Source: VYFG01 sp965213885
Lineage (GTDB): Bacteria > Pseudomonadota > Gammaproteobacteria > Arenicellales > Poriferihabitantaceae
Length of the DNA stretch: 64,000 nt
Assembly: GCA_965213885.1 (NCBI GenBank)
Contig: OZ243919.1
Location: 806,001 to 870,000, forward strand
Direction of reading: 5' to 3'
Below the pieces are notes generated by a model that worked only from the letters and a program-made list of their open reading frames with translations, searched no databases and was not told the origin of the DNA. Shown one piece after another: positions 28,836 to 38,738 of this stretch; the first letter of the stretch is position 1, and the number at the start of each line of letters is the position of its first letter. The translations under genes were made by a program, and so were the position numbers.

Positions 28836-29591
28836 TTAAGCTTTCAGCAGTTGACCGCCGTCGACCGCCACATCAATCCCGGTAATGTAACCTGCGCCTT
28901 CGGAGAGCAGGAACATGGCGACATTGGCCATATCCTTCGGAGTGCCAAGCCGCTTGATTGGTATTTTCTCCGCAACCCGATTCTGCACATCCTCGGTATC
29001 CCAGCGGGCCTGCATTGGCGTCAGCGTCGGCCCCGGGCAGATCACGTTCGACCGGATGCCGTCTGCCGCAAGCTGCATCGCCAATGACCGTGAAAAAGCA
29101 CTCACTGCCGCCTTTGAGGTCGCATAGGCGTCCTGTGGAACCGGGTCGCCGCGCATCCACTGGTTGGTCGAGAAATGCACCATGGCACCGGTATCGGGTG
29201 ACGCTTTCATCAGGGGAGTACAGGCCCGCGCTGTGTACACCATGGACTTGAGGTTGATGTCGAAGACCCGGTCCCATACGTCAAGGTCCATTTCAAACAC
29301 CGACTTGTCCCGGTCGAACCACAGAACGCCGGCCACGTTGCACAGGTAGTCCAGTCGGCCGGTGCGATCATAGGCGTCCCGGGCGAACCCGTTGACGAAA
29401 GCCTCGTCCGTGAGGTCGCCCTGGACGAAGACAACGTTGTCCAGTCCGGCCAGGGATTGAGGGCACGGTTTGAGATCAACTGCAGTCACCCGGCAACCGG
29501 ATGCTGCCATGGCAAGGGCAATCTGCCCGCCCATGCCGCCGCCGGCACCGGTCACGACAGCGGAGCGGCCGGAAAAGTCAAACTGGATCAT
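28836..29591 (-). CDS. Short-chain dehydrogenase/reductase (SDR)
   Basis: A 251-residue classical SDR. The cofactor loop TGAGGGMG is at residues 14-21, NVAG marks the structural Asn-Ala-Gly position, and the catalytic YATSK lies near residue 150. An acidic residue at the end of the second beta strand (AVDLK) suggests NAD. The ATG at 29591 gives the normal N-terminus; the frame extends to 29726 without similarity. It is the last gene of a probable ligase-aldehyde dehydrogenase-SDR group on the minus strand. Its substrate is unknown. Confidence 0.87.
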   Translation of the reverse strand: MIQFDFSGRSAVVTGAGGGMGGQIALAMAASGCRVTAVDLKPCPQSLAGLDNVVFVQGDLTDEAFVNGFARDAYDRTGRLDYLCNVAGVLWFDRDKSVFEMDLDVWDRVFDINLKSMVYTARACTPLMKASPDTGAMVHFSTNQWMRGDPVPQDAYATSKAAVSAFSRSLAMQLAADGIRSNVICPGPTLTPMQARWDTEDVQNRVAEKIPIKRLGTPKDMANVAMFLLSEGAGYITGIDVAVDGGQLLKA

Positions 29592-29750
29592 TCTTATGCA
29601 CCCTGCTCTTTCGGAGACATGTTTCTTAAGTTCCGTTGGGTATTGCCGCTTCGGGAAATACCGTTTGATTCCTGCCCGGTGATCCAGGCCCGGCAATCCG
29701 GCCCGCACCGAACCTGATGGCGCCATGAGTCGGCCGGTTGCCGGGCCGGA

Positions 29751-31136
29751 TCATGTTGTCACCTTTTTCAGATGGAAGGATTTCGGTTTGGTCAGGTTGT
29801 GGTACCCGATGAATGACAGCCCGCCGCCACGTCCCGTGTTCTTGCAGCCGGTCCAGCACAATGCCGGATCGAGATAGTCGCAGCGGTTCATGAACACCGT
29901 GCCCGTCTCGATCTGTCTGCCGATTTCAGCCGCCTTTCCCGCATCCCTCGTCCAGATCGAGCAGGTCAGGCCAAACTCGCTGTCGTTCATCAGCGCAATG
30001 GCCTCTTCATCCGACGATACCTTCATGATGCCCACCACGGGCCCGAAGCTCTCGTCCATCATGATCCGCATGTCGTGGGTGACGTCAGTCAGGATCTGTG
30101 GCGAAAGATAGGTCCCGCCATCATCTTCCGCAAAGGTTTCGATATGGGCTTTCGCACCGGCCTCCACCGCCTCGGCGATCTGTGCTCGAACTTCGTTGGC
30201 AAAGCGCACGTTCGCCATCGGTCCGATGGTGGTTTCCTCGTCCAGGGGATCTCCCAGCCGGTAGCCGTTCACGATCCCGACTGCCTTTTCCACAAACGCA
30301 TCAAACAGGTTTTCGTGGACATAGATTCGCTCGATGCCGCAGCAGCACTGGCCCGAGTTGAACATGGCCCCGTCGATCAACGTTTCCGCCGCCGCGTCTA
30401 GATCAGCATCGGCTCGTACGTATCCCGGGTCCTTGCCGCCCAGTTCCGTGCCCACCCCGGTGAAGGTGCCCGCAGCCGCCTTTTCCATGGTCGCGCCGGC
30501 GCCCACCGAGCCGGTGAAGTTCACGAAGCCGAAATGGTTGGCGGCGATCAGGCCGGTGGTGGTGTCGTGGTCGAGATAGATATTCCGGAAGACATCCGCC
30601 GGTACCCCGGCCTTCCGGAAGGCCTGCTCCATGCGTTCGCCCGCCAGCAGCGTCTGGGTGGACATTTTGAGCATGACGGCACTGCCGGCAATCAACGCGG
30701 GTGCCACCGTGTTGATCGCGGTCATGTAGGGATAGTTCCAGGGAGCCACGACCAGGATCAGCTCATGCGGCACGCGCTCGATCCAGCGCTCGAATTCGGT
30801 ACTGTCCTCGATCCTGGCGGGCGCCAGCGCCTCGGCTGCGATCGATGCCATGTATTCCCCACGTTCCCTGTAGCCGCGGAATTCACCGCCATAGCGTACC
30901 GGGCGGCCCATCATGTGGGCCAGTTCGGTCACGAGTATCCCGTCGCCCATATTGCCGAGCGCGTCGATACCGGCAACAACCAGGTCGGCCCGCTCCTGCA
31001 GGGAACGCGCGACCCAGGCCTTCTGGGCGGCCTTGGCGTGTGCCACCGCGGTCTCGGCCTCGGCCAGGCCGACTGTTTCCCGCTCGGCAAAGACCGAGCC
31101 GTCAACGGGTGAGATGCAGGTCAGTACACGGTTCAT
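29751..31136 (-). CDS. NAD(P)-dependent aldehyde dehydrogenase
   Basis: A 461-residue aldehyde dehydrogenase. The general-base Glu231 is in ELGGKDP, the catalytic Cys265 in SGQCCCG, and the cofactor-binding GSVGAG is near residue 209. APWNYPYM around residue 131 is the conserved oxyanion-hole region. It begins 57 bases after the glutamine-synthetase-like gene, which suggests it oxidises a gamma-glutamylamino-aldehyde in an amine catabolic pathway; that substrate is inferred from context only. Confidence 0.9.
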   Translation of the reverse strand: MNRVLTCISPVDGSVFAERETVGLAEAETAVAHAKAAQKAWVARSLQERADLVVAGIDALGNMGDGILVTELAHMMGRPVRYGGEFRGYRERGEYMASIAAEALAPARIEDSTEFERWIERVPHELILVVAPWNYPYMTAINTVAPALIAGSAVMLKMSTQTLLAGERMEQAFRKAGVPADVFRNIYLDHDTTTGLIAANHFGFVNFTGSVGAGATMEKAAAGTFTGVGTELGGKDPGYVRADADLDAAAETLIDGAMFNSGQCCCGIERIYVHENLFDAFVEKAVGIVNGYRLGDPLDEETTIGPMANVRFANEVRAQIAEAVEAGAKAHIETFAEDDGGTYLSPQILTDVTHDMRIMMDESFGPVVGIMKVSSDEEAIALMNDSEFGLTCSIWTRDAGKAAEIGRQIETGTVFMNRCDYLDPALCWTGCKNTGRGGGLSFIGYHNLTKPKSFHLKKVTT

Positions 31137-31193
31137 ATCATCCTCCAGGTTTCGTGCAGTAGTCCGGGGCGGTATCTGGAATCTGTCTGTCGG

Positions 31194-32558
31194 TCAGGCT
31201 TTCTCGAAGCCCCGTGCAATTTCGTAGTCGGTGACGACCCGGTCGAACTCCTCCAGTTCCCATTCGGCGGCACGGACATAATGGTCCACCACCTCGTCGC
31301 CGAGCGCGGCGCGCAGCATGGCAGAACCCGTCAGTGTCTCGCGGGCATCGCGCAGGTTCCCGGGGATCGAGCCGTTGTCGTCGCCGGCATAGACATCTCC
31401 GACCGCGGGCGGCGCCAGCGCCAGCTCCTCCTCGATCCCGCGGATTCCGGCAGCCAGTTGCGCGGCCAGGGCCAGGTGGGGATTCATGTCCGAGCCGCCG
31501 ATCCGGCATTCGATCCGTACACTCCTGGTGTTCGCGCCGCATAGACGGAAGCCCGCGGTGCGGTTGTCCACCGACCAGATGATCCTGGTGGGCGCAAAGC
31601 TGCCTTTCACGAACCGCTTGTAGCTGTTCACATAGGGTGCCAGGAAATAGGTGTAGTCGGAGGCGTATTTCACCAGGCCCGCCACGTACTGCCTCATCAG
31701 CCGGCTCATGCCCAGGGGATCACCCTCGTCAAAGAACGCGGGCTTTCCGTCCTGCCACAGCGACTGGTGTACATGGCTCGATGAGCCCAGGTCATCATGG
31801 TTCCACTTGGCGATAAAGGTGGCGGCCCGCCCGTTCTGCCAGGCGATCTCCTTGACCGCATGCTTGGCGATGGTGTGGTAGTCCGCCGTGTCCATCGCCG
31901 GGGCGTACTTGATGTTCAGCTCTTCCTGGCCGACCCCGGCCTCGCCCTTGGTGTTCTCCACTGGGATGCCCGCGGCCCACAGATGGTTGCGGACCGGGCG
32001 CATCACATGCTCTTCCTTGGTGGTCTGCAGGATGTGATAGTCCTCGTTGTATCCGGAAAACGGCTTCAGATTGCGGTAACCGCCGGCGCGCAGTTCGTCA
32101 AGATTCTTCTCGAACAGGACAAATTCAAGCTCGGTGGCCATCATCGGGACATAGCCCATCCCGGCCAGCCGCGCCACCTGCGTTTTCAATACCGCACGCG
32201 GGGAATGCGCCACCTCTTCATGGGTATGGCGATCCAGGATATCGCACAGCACCATCACCGTGCCCTCCAGCCAGGGCATGGGTCGAAGCGTGTCGAGGTC
32301 GGGTTTCATGACGTAGTCGCCGTATCCCGCCTCCCAGCTGGTCGAGGCATAGCCGTCGGGCGTCGCCATATCCAGGTCCGTGGCCAGCAGGTAGTTGCAG
32401 CAATGGGTCTCCTCATGGACGCTTTCCAGAAAATTGGCAACGTGGAAGCGCTTGCCCATCAATCGCCCCTGCATGTCCACCAGGCAGACCAGGACGGTAT
32501 CGATGGAACCGTCCTGGAATGTGGATTTCAATTCTTCGATCGTCATCCTGCCTGTCAT
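31194..32558 (-). CDS. Glutamine synthetase-like gamma-glutamylamine ligase (first copy)
   Basis: A 454-residue glutamine synthetase family protein lacking the adenylylation-loop character of GlnA. The start is taken as the ATG at 32558 (MTGRMTIEEL), with a second ATG at 32546; the frame runs to 32756 without similarity. Family segments include ATELEFVLFE (metal-binding Glu), the HVHQSLW stretch (His of the ammonium/metal site) and NRTAGFRLCG (ATP and glutamate binding). Members of this class, such as PuuA, join glutamate to amines like putrescine. Aldehyde dehydrogenase and SDR genes follow on the same strand. Confidence 0.88.
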   Translation of the reverse strand: MTGRMTIEELKSTFQDGSIDTVLVCLVDMQGRLMGKRFHVANFLESVHEETHCCNYLLATDLDMATPDGYASTSWEAGYGDYVMKPDLDTLRPMPWLEGTVMVLCDILDRHTHEEVAHSPRAVLKTQVARLAGMGYVPMMATELEFVLFEKNLDELRAGGYRNLKPFSGYNEDYHILQTTKEEHVMRPVRNHLWAAGIPVENTKGEAGVGQEELNIKYAPAMDTADYHTIAKHAVKEIAWQNGRAATFIAKWNHDDLGSSSHVHQSLWQDGKPAFFDEGDPLGMSRLMRQYVAGLVKYASDYTYFLAPYVNSYKRFVKGSFAPTRIIWSVDNRTAGFRLCGANTRSVRIECRIGGSDMNPHLALAAQLAAGIRGIEEELALAPPAVGDVYAGDDNGSIPGNLRDARETLTGSAMLRAALGDEVVDHYVRAAEWELEEFDRVVTDYEIARGFEKA

Positions 32559-32872
32559 CTCAATACTCCGGTCAATGACGGTGAAATGATGGTCCGGGGC
32601 GGGTCCGAAAACCCCGCGCCGGTCCGTCTCTGCATCCAATGATAGCGATGGGTTGAATCTCCCGCTCGCCCCTGCCGAATGCTCCGCACCCTTACACTGT
32701 TTTCGGACGATGTCATTCTCCCTTTCCGGGTCGGCTCGATCGTTGAATGGTTTCATGAACCCTCCAACCCAAACGCTACCCCTTGCAAATTCACTCCTTC
32801 CGATAGACAGGAATCAGCATGTCCATGCAATCAGAAACGCACGCATGACCTTTGAGCAGAAATGGCTGTGGG
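32559..32872. other. Intergenic region upstream of the first ligase gene
   Basis: About 314 bases between the MmgE/PrpD gene and the ligase gene, both on the minus strand. It presumably contains the promoter of the ligase-ALDH-SDR group. No convincing gene, repeat or terminator was seen. Confidence 0.4.
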
Positions 32873-34177
32873 CTAGTTGAAGAGCTGGAAAAACCGATCA
32901 AAAAGGTCCGGTGGCGCGGCCTGGTGCGGCACTGAGAGGATGTCATCGCACAGGCGCCCTGCCTCCTTACCGTCAAGACCGCCGAACCGCATCAGGTCGA
33001 GCGCCTTGGCGCGCATCTCGTCCGGGCCGAGCGAAAGCCCCGGATCGCCCCTGCAGTCGCGTCGCTCCGCTTGCAGGATATCGCCCTGCATGGTGGTCAC
33101 CGATACCGAAGCACCCCAGGCATCCGGGTAGCGGGCACGAAAAGGGTCCCTGGCCTGCACCGAGGTCACGCCACACAACTCCAGACTGCGGACGCGGGCG
33201 TCGGGGCCGAACGAGTCGAGTCCGACGCAACCATCGAGGATTGCCGTGGCGGCAGTATGCTGCAGTGAGAACTTGGCCTGGTATTCGGTTTTGGGCGCGG
33301 GACAGTCGCAAAGATCGAGCGCTGCCTGGTAGGTTTGTATTTCTACGGTACTGATCGCAGCGCCATGAAGCAGGTCATGGAGTTCCAGTGCGCAGTCGAT
33401 CACGGGGTGGGTATGTCTGCAGGATGGCCAGGGCTTGATCGAAGTCTGCGCGAGCTGCCATGTCGCACCGTCTTCTTCGAGAATTCGTTCGGGTACAGGG
33501 TCGGAACAGGTCCCGGCAAAGAACCCCTTTTCACCCTCGAGTATGGCTGCAGGTCCGGTGAATCCGTGGGCGGCGAGTTCCGCCGCGAGCATCCCGGATT
33601 CGGCGGCGCGGCCGGCATGTAGGTGCTTGCTCATCGCATCCTCTTCGAGAAATTGCCAGAGTCCGCTGGCCTGGGTGCCGGCATTGCCGAGCGCATCCCG
33701 GGTCTGCGCGTCATCAAGGCCCAGCAGGGTGGCTGCGGCCATTGCCGAGCCAAACGGGCCGCAGGTCGCGGTGTTGTGCCAGATCCGGTAGTGTGCGGGG
33801 CCAACGCCTGACCCGATACGGCACATGGCTTCGTAGCCTGAGAGCATCGCGTGCAGCAGGTCCCTGCCGCTGGCGGAGCATGGTCGGGCAAGCGCCAGGG
33901 TGACCGGCGTCACCACGCATCCCGGGTGTGTCACCGATGCGCGGTGGAGGTCGTCGGTTTCGGTGATATGGGAAAGGGCACCCATCAGCAGCACGTCGCG
34001 CTTGCGGTCCCGCGGGAAATGCGTGGCCCAATCGCACAGTAGCCTGCCGACCGGAGTCGCGCTGCCGGCGCATGCCGAGGCCACTGTGTCCAGCAGGCAG
34101 AGCGAAGCCAACTCCAGGTCGTTTCCCCGGACCGGCTTGCTCCGGACCAGCGTGATCAGATCCGCGGTCAGACTCAT
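32873..34177 (-). CDS. MmgE/PrpD family protein
   Basis: A 434-residue protein of the family that includes 2-methylcitrate dehydratase and cis-aconitate decarboxylase. The ATG at 34177 follows a strong ribosome binding site (AAAGGGGGTAAACGC) and gives MSLTADLITLV; the open frame runs much further upstream but passes through a mobile-element remnant. Segments HITETDDLHRASVTHPGCVV and KHLHAGRAAESG are typical of the all-alpha MmgE/PrpD fold. No prpB or prpC is near, so a role in the methylcitrate cycle is not supported; many homologues act on other small acids or lactones. Confidence 0.88.
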   Translation of the reverse strand: MSLTADLITLVRSKPVRGNDLELASLCLLDTVASACAGSATPVGRLLCDWATHFPRDRKRDVLLMGALSHITETDDLHRASVTHPGCVVTPVTLALARPCSASGRDLLHAMLSGYEAMCRIGSGVGPAHYRIWHNTATCGPFGSAMAAATLLGLDDAQTRDALGNAGTQASGLWQFLEEDAMSKHLHAGRAAESGMLAAELAAHGFTGPAAILEGEKGFFAGTCSDPVPERILEEDGATWQLAQTSIKPWPSCRHTHPVIDCALELHDLLHGAAISTVEIQTYQAALDLCDCPAPKTEYQAKFSLQHTAATAILDGCVGLDSFGPDARVRSLELCGVTSVQARDPFRARYPDAWGASVSVTTMQGDILQAERRDCRGDPGLSLGPDEMRAKALDLMRFGGLDGKEAGRLCDDILSVPHQAAPPDLFDRFFQLFN

Positions 34178-34655
34178 GCGTTTACCCCCTTTCCCGACAG
34201 GGCTGAATACATCAATTGTGCCGATGGAAGTCAACCCGGATCGGTGTCCGGTATCGTTCCATGGAGGAATCGAAGCCTGTCCGCCGGGGACGGTGGGATG
34301 GAGACCATGGATGGCGGCCAATCGCCGTTCAGCGGATCCTCCTGATCCTGGGGCGGGTTTTCCCTCAGTCTCCGGACCCGGAACCGCTTCCCGGGGTTCC
34401 CGTCGAGTAGCGGGACACACACGTGCTGTCCGTGCGGCAGCTGCGCAAGACGTACATCTATTTGGTGGACGCTGGAATGCAGTTCCCCGGAGAGTGCCAT
34501 TTCGGGGGGCCGTTGCCCACAGGGTGTCGTCCGTGAGCACCAGTACCCGGTTCGCGCAGGCAAGGGCATGATCGGGGTTGCGGGTGGGCAGCACGATAGG
34601 AGGCGGCCTCGGAGAGCTTTCGCACCTGTTGCAGCCCCCGCACCTGGTTACCGAA
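34178..34655. other. Intergenic region, no recognisable gene
   Basis: About 480 bases upstream of the MmgE/PrpD gene. Open frames occur on both strands but show no family features. The segment next to 34655 is what a tnpB right-end guide would have been copied from. Confidence 0.4.
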
Positions 34656-34760
34656 TTGACATCCTCCCCGGCCTGAAGGTCGGAGATTCCTACGGCGCTC
34701 AGGCACGAATTGGAGCCGCCCCCGAGTCGCTTCCGGCGGGTTCCTGTTGCTGGTAAATTA
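34656..34760 (-). mobile_element. IS200/IS605-type tnpB tail and right-end (reRNA scaffold) remnant
   Basis: Read on the minus strand, a short frame ends with QQEPAGSDSGAAPIRA and a stop at 34699-34701, matching the C-terminal tail I recall from IS605-family TnpB proteins. It is followed by a hairpin of the form GAATC-TCCGACC-TTCA-GGCCGGGGAGG and then ATGTCAA at 34656, the usual 3' end of such elements and of the TnpB guide RNA scaffold. The rest of tnpB and any tnpA are missing. It is a dead end-fragment. Confidence 0.7.
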
Positions 34761-35131
34761 CCGCACCGCGCAAGCGCTTTGTAGGTGACACTGCACGTCA
34801 ACCTTGTAACCCACGATACCTGAGGCAGACCTCTATCTCCAACCCAAGGATTCCTGCCTCATGGAATCGGGCAGGCCATAATGTCTGGAATGAGTGTCGG
34901 TACTGTTCTGTTACGCAAGATCGGGCTCATTATTTTCCCGCTCATTGAGAAGTTGTGTACTGGATCCGAGCAACAACAGTACAGGGCGTGCAAGAATTCC
35001 AGGTTGTGGGACGCTGTTCCGGCAGTACTTGGACGTCAGTATCGTGGCGTGTTCGCAGTAGGAGTGTTGGAGGGCTTGACTGGGGAAAGGATTCCGCACT
35101 ACCTTTCAGCGTCCCATGAAATGAGATCCTG
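34761..35131. other. Intergenic region upstream of the methyltransferase gene
   Basis: About 370 bases with lower GC content. A frame at 34881-35132 has no recognisable motif and no strong ribosome binding site. It presumably includes the promoter of the following gene. Confidence 0.4.
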
Positions 35132-36268
35132 ATGAACGATTCGACCGACGACACACGCCCCTTCCGCTTCTTTGATAACCGGGAGAAGTACCTTCTGTTC
35201 GTCACCACCTGCAGCGAGAAGTGGGCGATCGGCGAGCGCATTGGCGCTGATCTCAGCAAGATTGACCCCGAGCCCCCCGCACTAAGGATGTTCGACGCGG
35301 GTACCGGTGACGGTACCGTGATGGCCAGTGTACTGCGTCAGCTTCACGGCCGCTTTCCCACAGTGCCGTTTCTCGTCGTCGGCAAGGAAATCAGTCTCGA
35401 GGATGTGAGACTCACCCTCGACAAGCTTCCCGATCGGTTCTCCGAGCATCCCCAGACCGTCGTGGTGCTGACCAACATGCACTACCGCGAGGCTCCATGG
35501 CTGTGTCCGACCGATCCGGAGGCGCGCAAGCTCGTCAAATGGAGCGAGGTCATCCTCGAGGGCCATACCGCGCATGACTTCGATCGGCAGATTGCCAGTC
35601 TCCACCAGACCCTGGCCGATGGGTGGAAGGTTCGCACGAGCCCGAAAACGGGCAACCCGGTCTACGTCGAGCCAACCGTACTCGTACTCTACCGCTCGGA
35701 TCAGAGGTTTGCGCTCGATTCGGTGATTCCCCGGTTTGACGAGCCCCCGGGAGGCTATGATCTGGTGATCGCGGCGCAGCCGTATCGCGCCCGCCATCCC
35801 GCCGAACTCAAGGTCCGACATGTGCTTCAGCCGCTCGCCGCCTCGCTGGCGAAAGGGGGGCGCATGATCACGATCCAGTCGACGGGTCAGGATCCGGGCA
35901 TGGAGATCATCCGGAAGATCTGGCCTGGCGAGGAGCCGTTCCAGACCCCGGGGCCGATGCTCATGCAGGAACTGCGCTCCCGGTTCGAGGTGGATTTCCC
36001 GGATCGCGAATACAGCATCGACAATGAACTGAGCAGTTTCTTCCGCTTTTCCCTGCACGTGATGCCGAACGAGGTCACCGAGAATATCGGCACCTCCACG
36101 CGGCTGGCGGCGTGGAACGCCGCGGTATACGTTGCCCAGATCGACGATGAACGCATTACGGACGCCATGTCCGATGGCGCCTACCTGGAAGCGACTGCTG
36201 ATGTCATCGGACGCCATGGCGGCCTGTGGTTCGTTGACGAGTCGTTCACGGTCGTGCGGCGCAAGTGA
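35132..36268 (+). CDS. Putative SAM-dependent methyltransferase
   Basis: A 378-residue protein with a Rossmann-type SAM motif FDAGTGDGTVM near residue 55, followed by a second acidic strand end (VVGKEISLEDVR) consistent with ribose binding. Later strands include YDLVIAAQPYRA and GGRMITIQSTG. No target-recognition domain is recognised, and the family beyond the SAM fold is not known to me. It begins after an AT-richer leader and is followed by a dead GMC oxidoreductase gene about 110 bases downstream, so any former operon partner may have been lost. Confidence 0.65.
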   Translation: MNDSTDDTRPFRFFDNREKYLLFVTTCSEKWAIGERIGADLSKIDPEPPALRMFDAGTGDGTVMASVLRQLHGRFPTVPFLVVGKEISLEDVRLTLDKLPDRFSEHPQTVVVLTNMHYREAPWLCPTDPEARKLVKWSEVILEGHTAHDFDRQIASLHQTLADGWKVRTSPKTGNPVYVEPTVLVLYRSDQRFALDSVIPRFDEPPGGYDLVIAAQPYRARHPAELKVRHVLQPLAASLAKGGRMITIQSTGQDPGMEIIRKIWPGEEPFQTPGPMLMQELRSRFEVDFPDREYSIDNELSSFFRFSLHVMPNEVTENIGTSTRLAAWNAAVYVAQIDDERITDAMSDGAYLEATADVIGRHGGLWFVDESFTVVRRK

Positions 36269-36378
36269 GCAGGCAGGGAGTTTCAGTGAACTGAACGGTT
36301 CCCGGGATCCGGTGCCGGGCAGGCGCTTGTCCGTCCGGCAGGCGGTAACCGCGGGCGACAGATCAGGCAAGGAGCGCC

Positions 36379-36867
36379 TTGGAAAGATTCGATTACATCG
36401 TGATCGGAGCGGGTTTCTCGGGCGGTCTGCTTGCAATGCGTCTTGCGGAAACTCCGTCCAACCGGGTCTGTGACTGAAGGCGCACGGACCGTGAGCCCTG
36501 GCCCATTCGAATGCCCGCGGCCTCGCGCAACAACTCTATGGGCGGGCCGTGCAACCGGTGTTTCGAAACGGAGCCCGATCCCTTGATGAACCGTCGCAGA
36601 GTGTTCCAGCCAAGGGGCAAGGTGATCGACGGCTCCTCTTCGCTGAGCGGCATGGCAATTCTTCGTAATCGTTTTGCCGGGGACAACATGGTCGAGGGGT
36701 ACCGGAAGAATGGTCCGGTGGGGGTAGCCCGATGCGATTTCGGGGAGGATTCAGAGGCTGGTAAGAGCGAAGAGCGGATGCTGAGGCGACGGGAAATCAG
36801 CGATGTGATTGAGCAACTCCTGGTCCGTATCAACCTGGAGGAGACATCGTATGGCAACCTGCCTTGA
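36379..36867 (+). pseudogene. Truncated GMC oxidoreductase (choline dehydrogenase-like) remnant
   Basis: From a TTG at 36379 the frame encodes ERFDYIVIGAGFSGGLLAMR, the FAD-binding start of GMC oxidoreductases, and hits TGA at 36475-36477 after NRVCD, where the family reads N-R-V-L-L-L-E-A-G. The same frame continues with CFETEPDPLMNRRRVFQPRG and KVIDGSSSLSGM, the GMC signature 1 region, and later YRKNGPVGVAR, before ending at 36867. The remaining roughly 370 residues of a normal protein (about 530) are gone. The order of blocks is correct, so this is a dead gene and not chance similarity. Confidence 0.85.
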
Positions 36868-36872
36868 CACAG

Positions 36873-38252
36873 TCACAGTTGCGCCACGAACATGGCCGCC
36901 TGCTGACGGAAACGCCTGATCAGGAGCCACGCGGACCCTGCCATGGCAACTGCCATGCCGGCCCAGATGCCTGGCCCCCCAAAGTTCAGGAAGAAGCCCA
37001 GAACCAGCGCCGTGGGAAGTCCAATTCCCCAACTCATGGATACGGCGATCACCATCGGCATTGCCGTATCCTTGAGTCCCTGCAGCACGCCGCGTGCCGT
37101 GATCTGCACGGCGTCGACAATCATGAAGCACGCCGCCACGCCGAGCAGGAGTACCGCCAGGTCGAGCGCTGCGGTATTGGCCGGCATGTCCGGATCCAGG
37201 ATCAGACCCGCCACCCACCGCCCGCCAAACCAGAATATGACAGCCGGTACCAGCATGGTGATTCCCGCCAGCGCCGTTGCAGCCCATCCTGCGCGCGTGA
37301 CGCCAATCGCGTCGCGTGCACCGGCCGAACGTCCGACTTGCACGGCTCCCGCCTGGGCCAGTCCAATCGGAATCATGAAGACGAGGGCGTAGCATTGTGC
37401 GGTCACCGCATGGGCTGCCAGTGCATCGACGCCGAGCAGGCCCATCATCAGGGTCGTCATGAAGAACAGGCCCATCTCGGCAATCTCGGTGATTGCGATC
37501 GGGCTGCCGATCCTGACCACTTCGCTCATCAGGGGCCACTCGATTTTCCGCAGGTTGCCGAGAAGGCGGTAGCGGCGGAACTGCCGGTCGTTCAGGACGA
37601 AGCCAAAGAGCGCGAAGAACATGAACCAGTTGACCACGATGCTCGCTACGCCGGCGCCCTCAAGCCCCATCTCGGGTGCGCCGAAATTGCCAAACATCAA
37701 CGCGTAGTCCAGCAGTGCGTTCAGCGCGATGCCGACAATCGAAACGACGTATACCGCCTTTGGGCGGGTATGGGCGGCCAGAAACTCCGTGAGGACAGCG
37801 AACCACAGAGTCGGAAGAAGACCCCAGAGCAGATAACGGAGATAGGACTGGCCGTAGCCGGCGATGAACGGCTCCTGGCCGAGGAGCACGAGAATCGGGC
37901 CGGACCACCAGGCGGCGATGGAGATCGGGATTGTCAGCAACAGTGCAAGCCATGCAGCGTTGCGTACCACGGGCCGTATGTGCCGGGATCGGCGGGCGCC
38001 CAGGTGCTGGGCCATGATCGGCGTGGCGCCGCTCAGGACGCCCATCGCGAATGCGCCGAGGACCCAGTAGAAGTCGCGCGCCAGCGAGCCCGCGGCGAGG
38101 GCCTCGGTGCCGATCCATCCCATCATGACAACATCGGTCAGCATGATGGCCATGTACGACAGGTGGGTCAGGGCGAGGGGCGCCGCGAGAACAACGACTG
38201 CCCGGGTTTCACCCAGCCAGGATTGGATGGCGGACGATGAATGCAGGTTCAT
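36873..38252 (-). CDS. MATE-family multidrug/toxin exporter (NorM-like)
   Basis: A 459-residue inner-membrane exporter with about 12 transmembrane helices in two homologous halves. Typical features are the N-terminal APLALTHLSYMAIMLTDVVMMGWIG and the repeat-half LAAHAVTAQCYALVFMIPIGLAQAG segment. MATE pumps use sodium or proton gradients to expel cationic compounds. It is a lone gene converging with the GMC remnant. The substrate is unknown. Confidence 0.9.
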   Translation of the reverse strand: MNLHSSSAIQSWLGETRAVVVLAAPLALTHLSYMAIMLTDVVMMGWIGTEALAAGSLARDFYWVLGAFAMGVLSGATPIMAQHLGARRSRHIRPVVRNAAWLALLLTIPISIAAWWSGPILVLLGQEPFIAGYGQSYLRYLLWGLLPTLWFAVLTEFLAAHTRPKAVYVVSIVGIALNALLDYALMFGNFGAPEMGLEGAGVASIVVNWFMFFALFGFVLNDRQFRRYRLLGNLRKIEWPLMSEVVRIGSPIAITEIAEMGLFFMTTLMMGLLGVDALAAHAVTAQCYALVFMIPIGLAQAGAVQVGRSAGARDAIGVTRAGWAATALAGITMLVPAVIFWFGGRWVAGLILDPDMPANTAALDLAVLLLGVAACFMIVDAVQITARGVLQGLKDTAMPMVIAVSMSWGIGLPTALVLGFFLNFGGPGIWAGMAVAMAGSAWLLIRRFRQQAAMFVAQL

Positions 38253-38738
38253 GGATCAGGAGCGATACACATTCCAGGGACCGATCGGATCTTTCACGAC
38301 ACGGGAACCATGTTGGCATTACAGGTTTCCGGGCGCGTCGGGATATCCAAGTCAGGGGATTCAGCCGCACCGGTATGCCCGGTTATGATCTGACGGTAGT
38401 ACCTGCTGCACCATGTGGCGCCGAAGGGTCCGATTGCCGTAGCAGGGTGTCCGGATCGGTTCGCCAGGTACCGGTGGACTACGTCAGGATGGGGTTCGAA
38501 AATATCATGTTCCTAAGTGCGGGACGCAATTCACGAAATGGAGGGATATTCATTTGGCAATCGGCCGCCATGGGACGGCCGCGTCCGTTCATGGCGGGCA
38601 CCGGACATACAGGCTGCTGACGGAAAGATTACTCAAAGCAGTTGGTGACCCTTGGAAAAACAACCGATCCGATCGATCCACAGGCTGGCTTGCCGCCAGC
38701 GCCTTGCCGATTCCAGAGAGCAACATAAGGGACATACT
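38253..38738. other. Intergenic region between MATE and MBL-fold genes
   Basis: About 486 bases between divergent genes, presumably holding both promoters. Open frames here have no recognisable features and no RNA element was identified. Confidence 0.4.
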
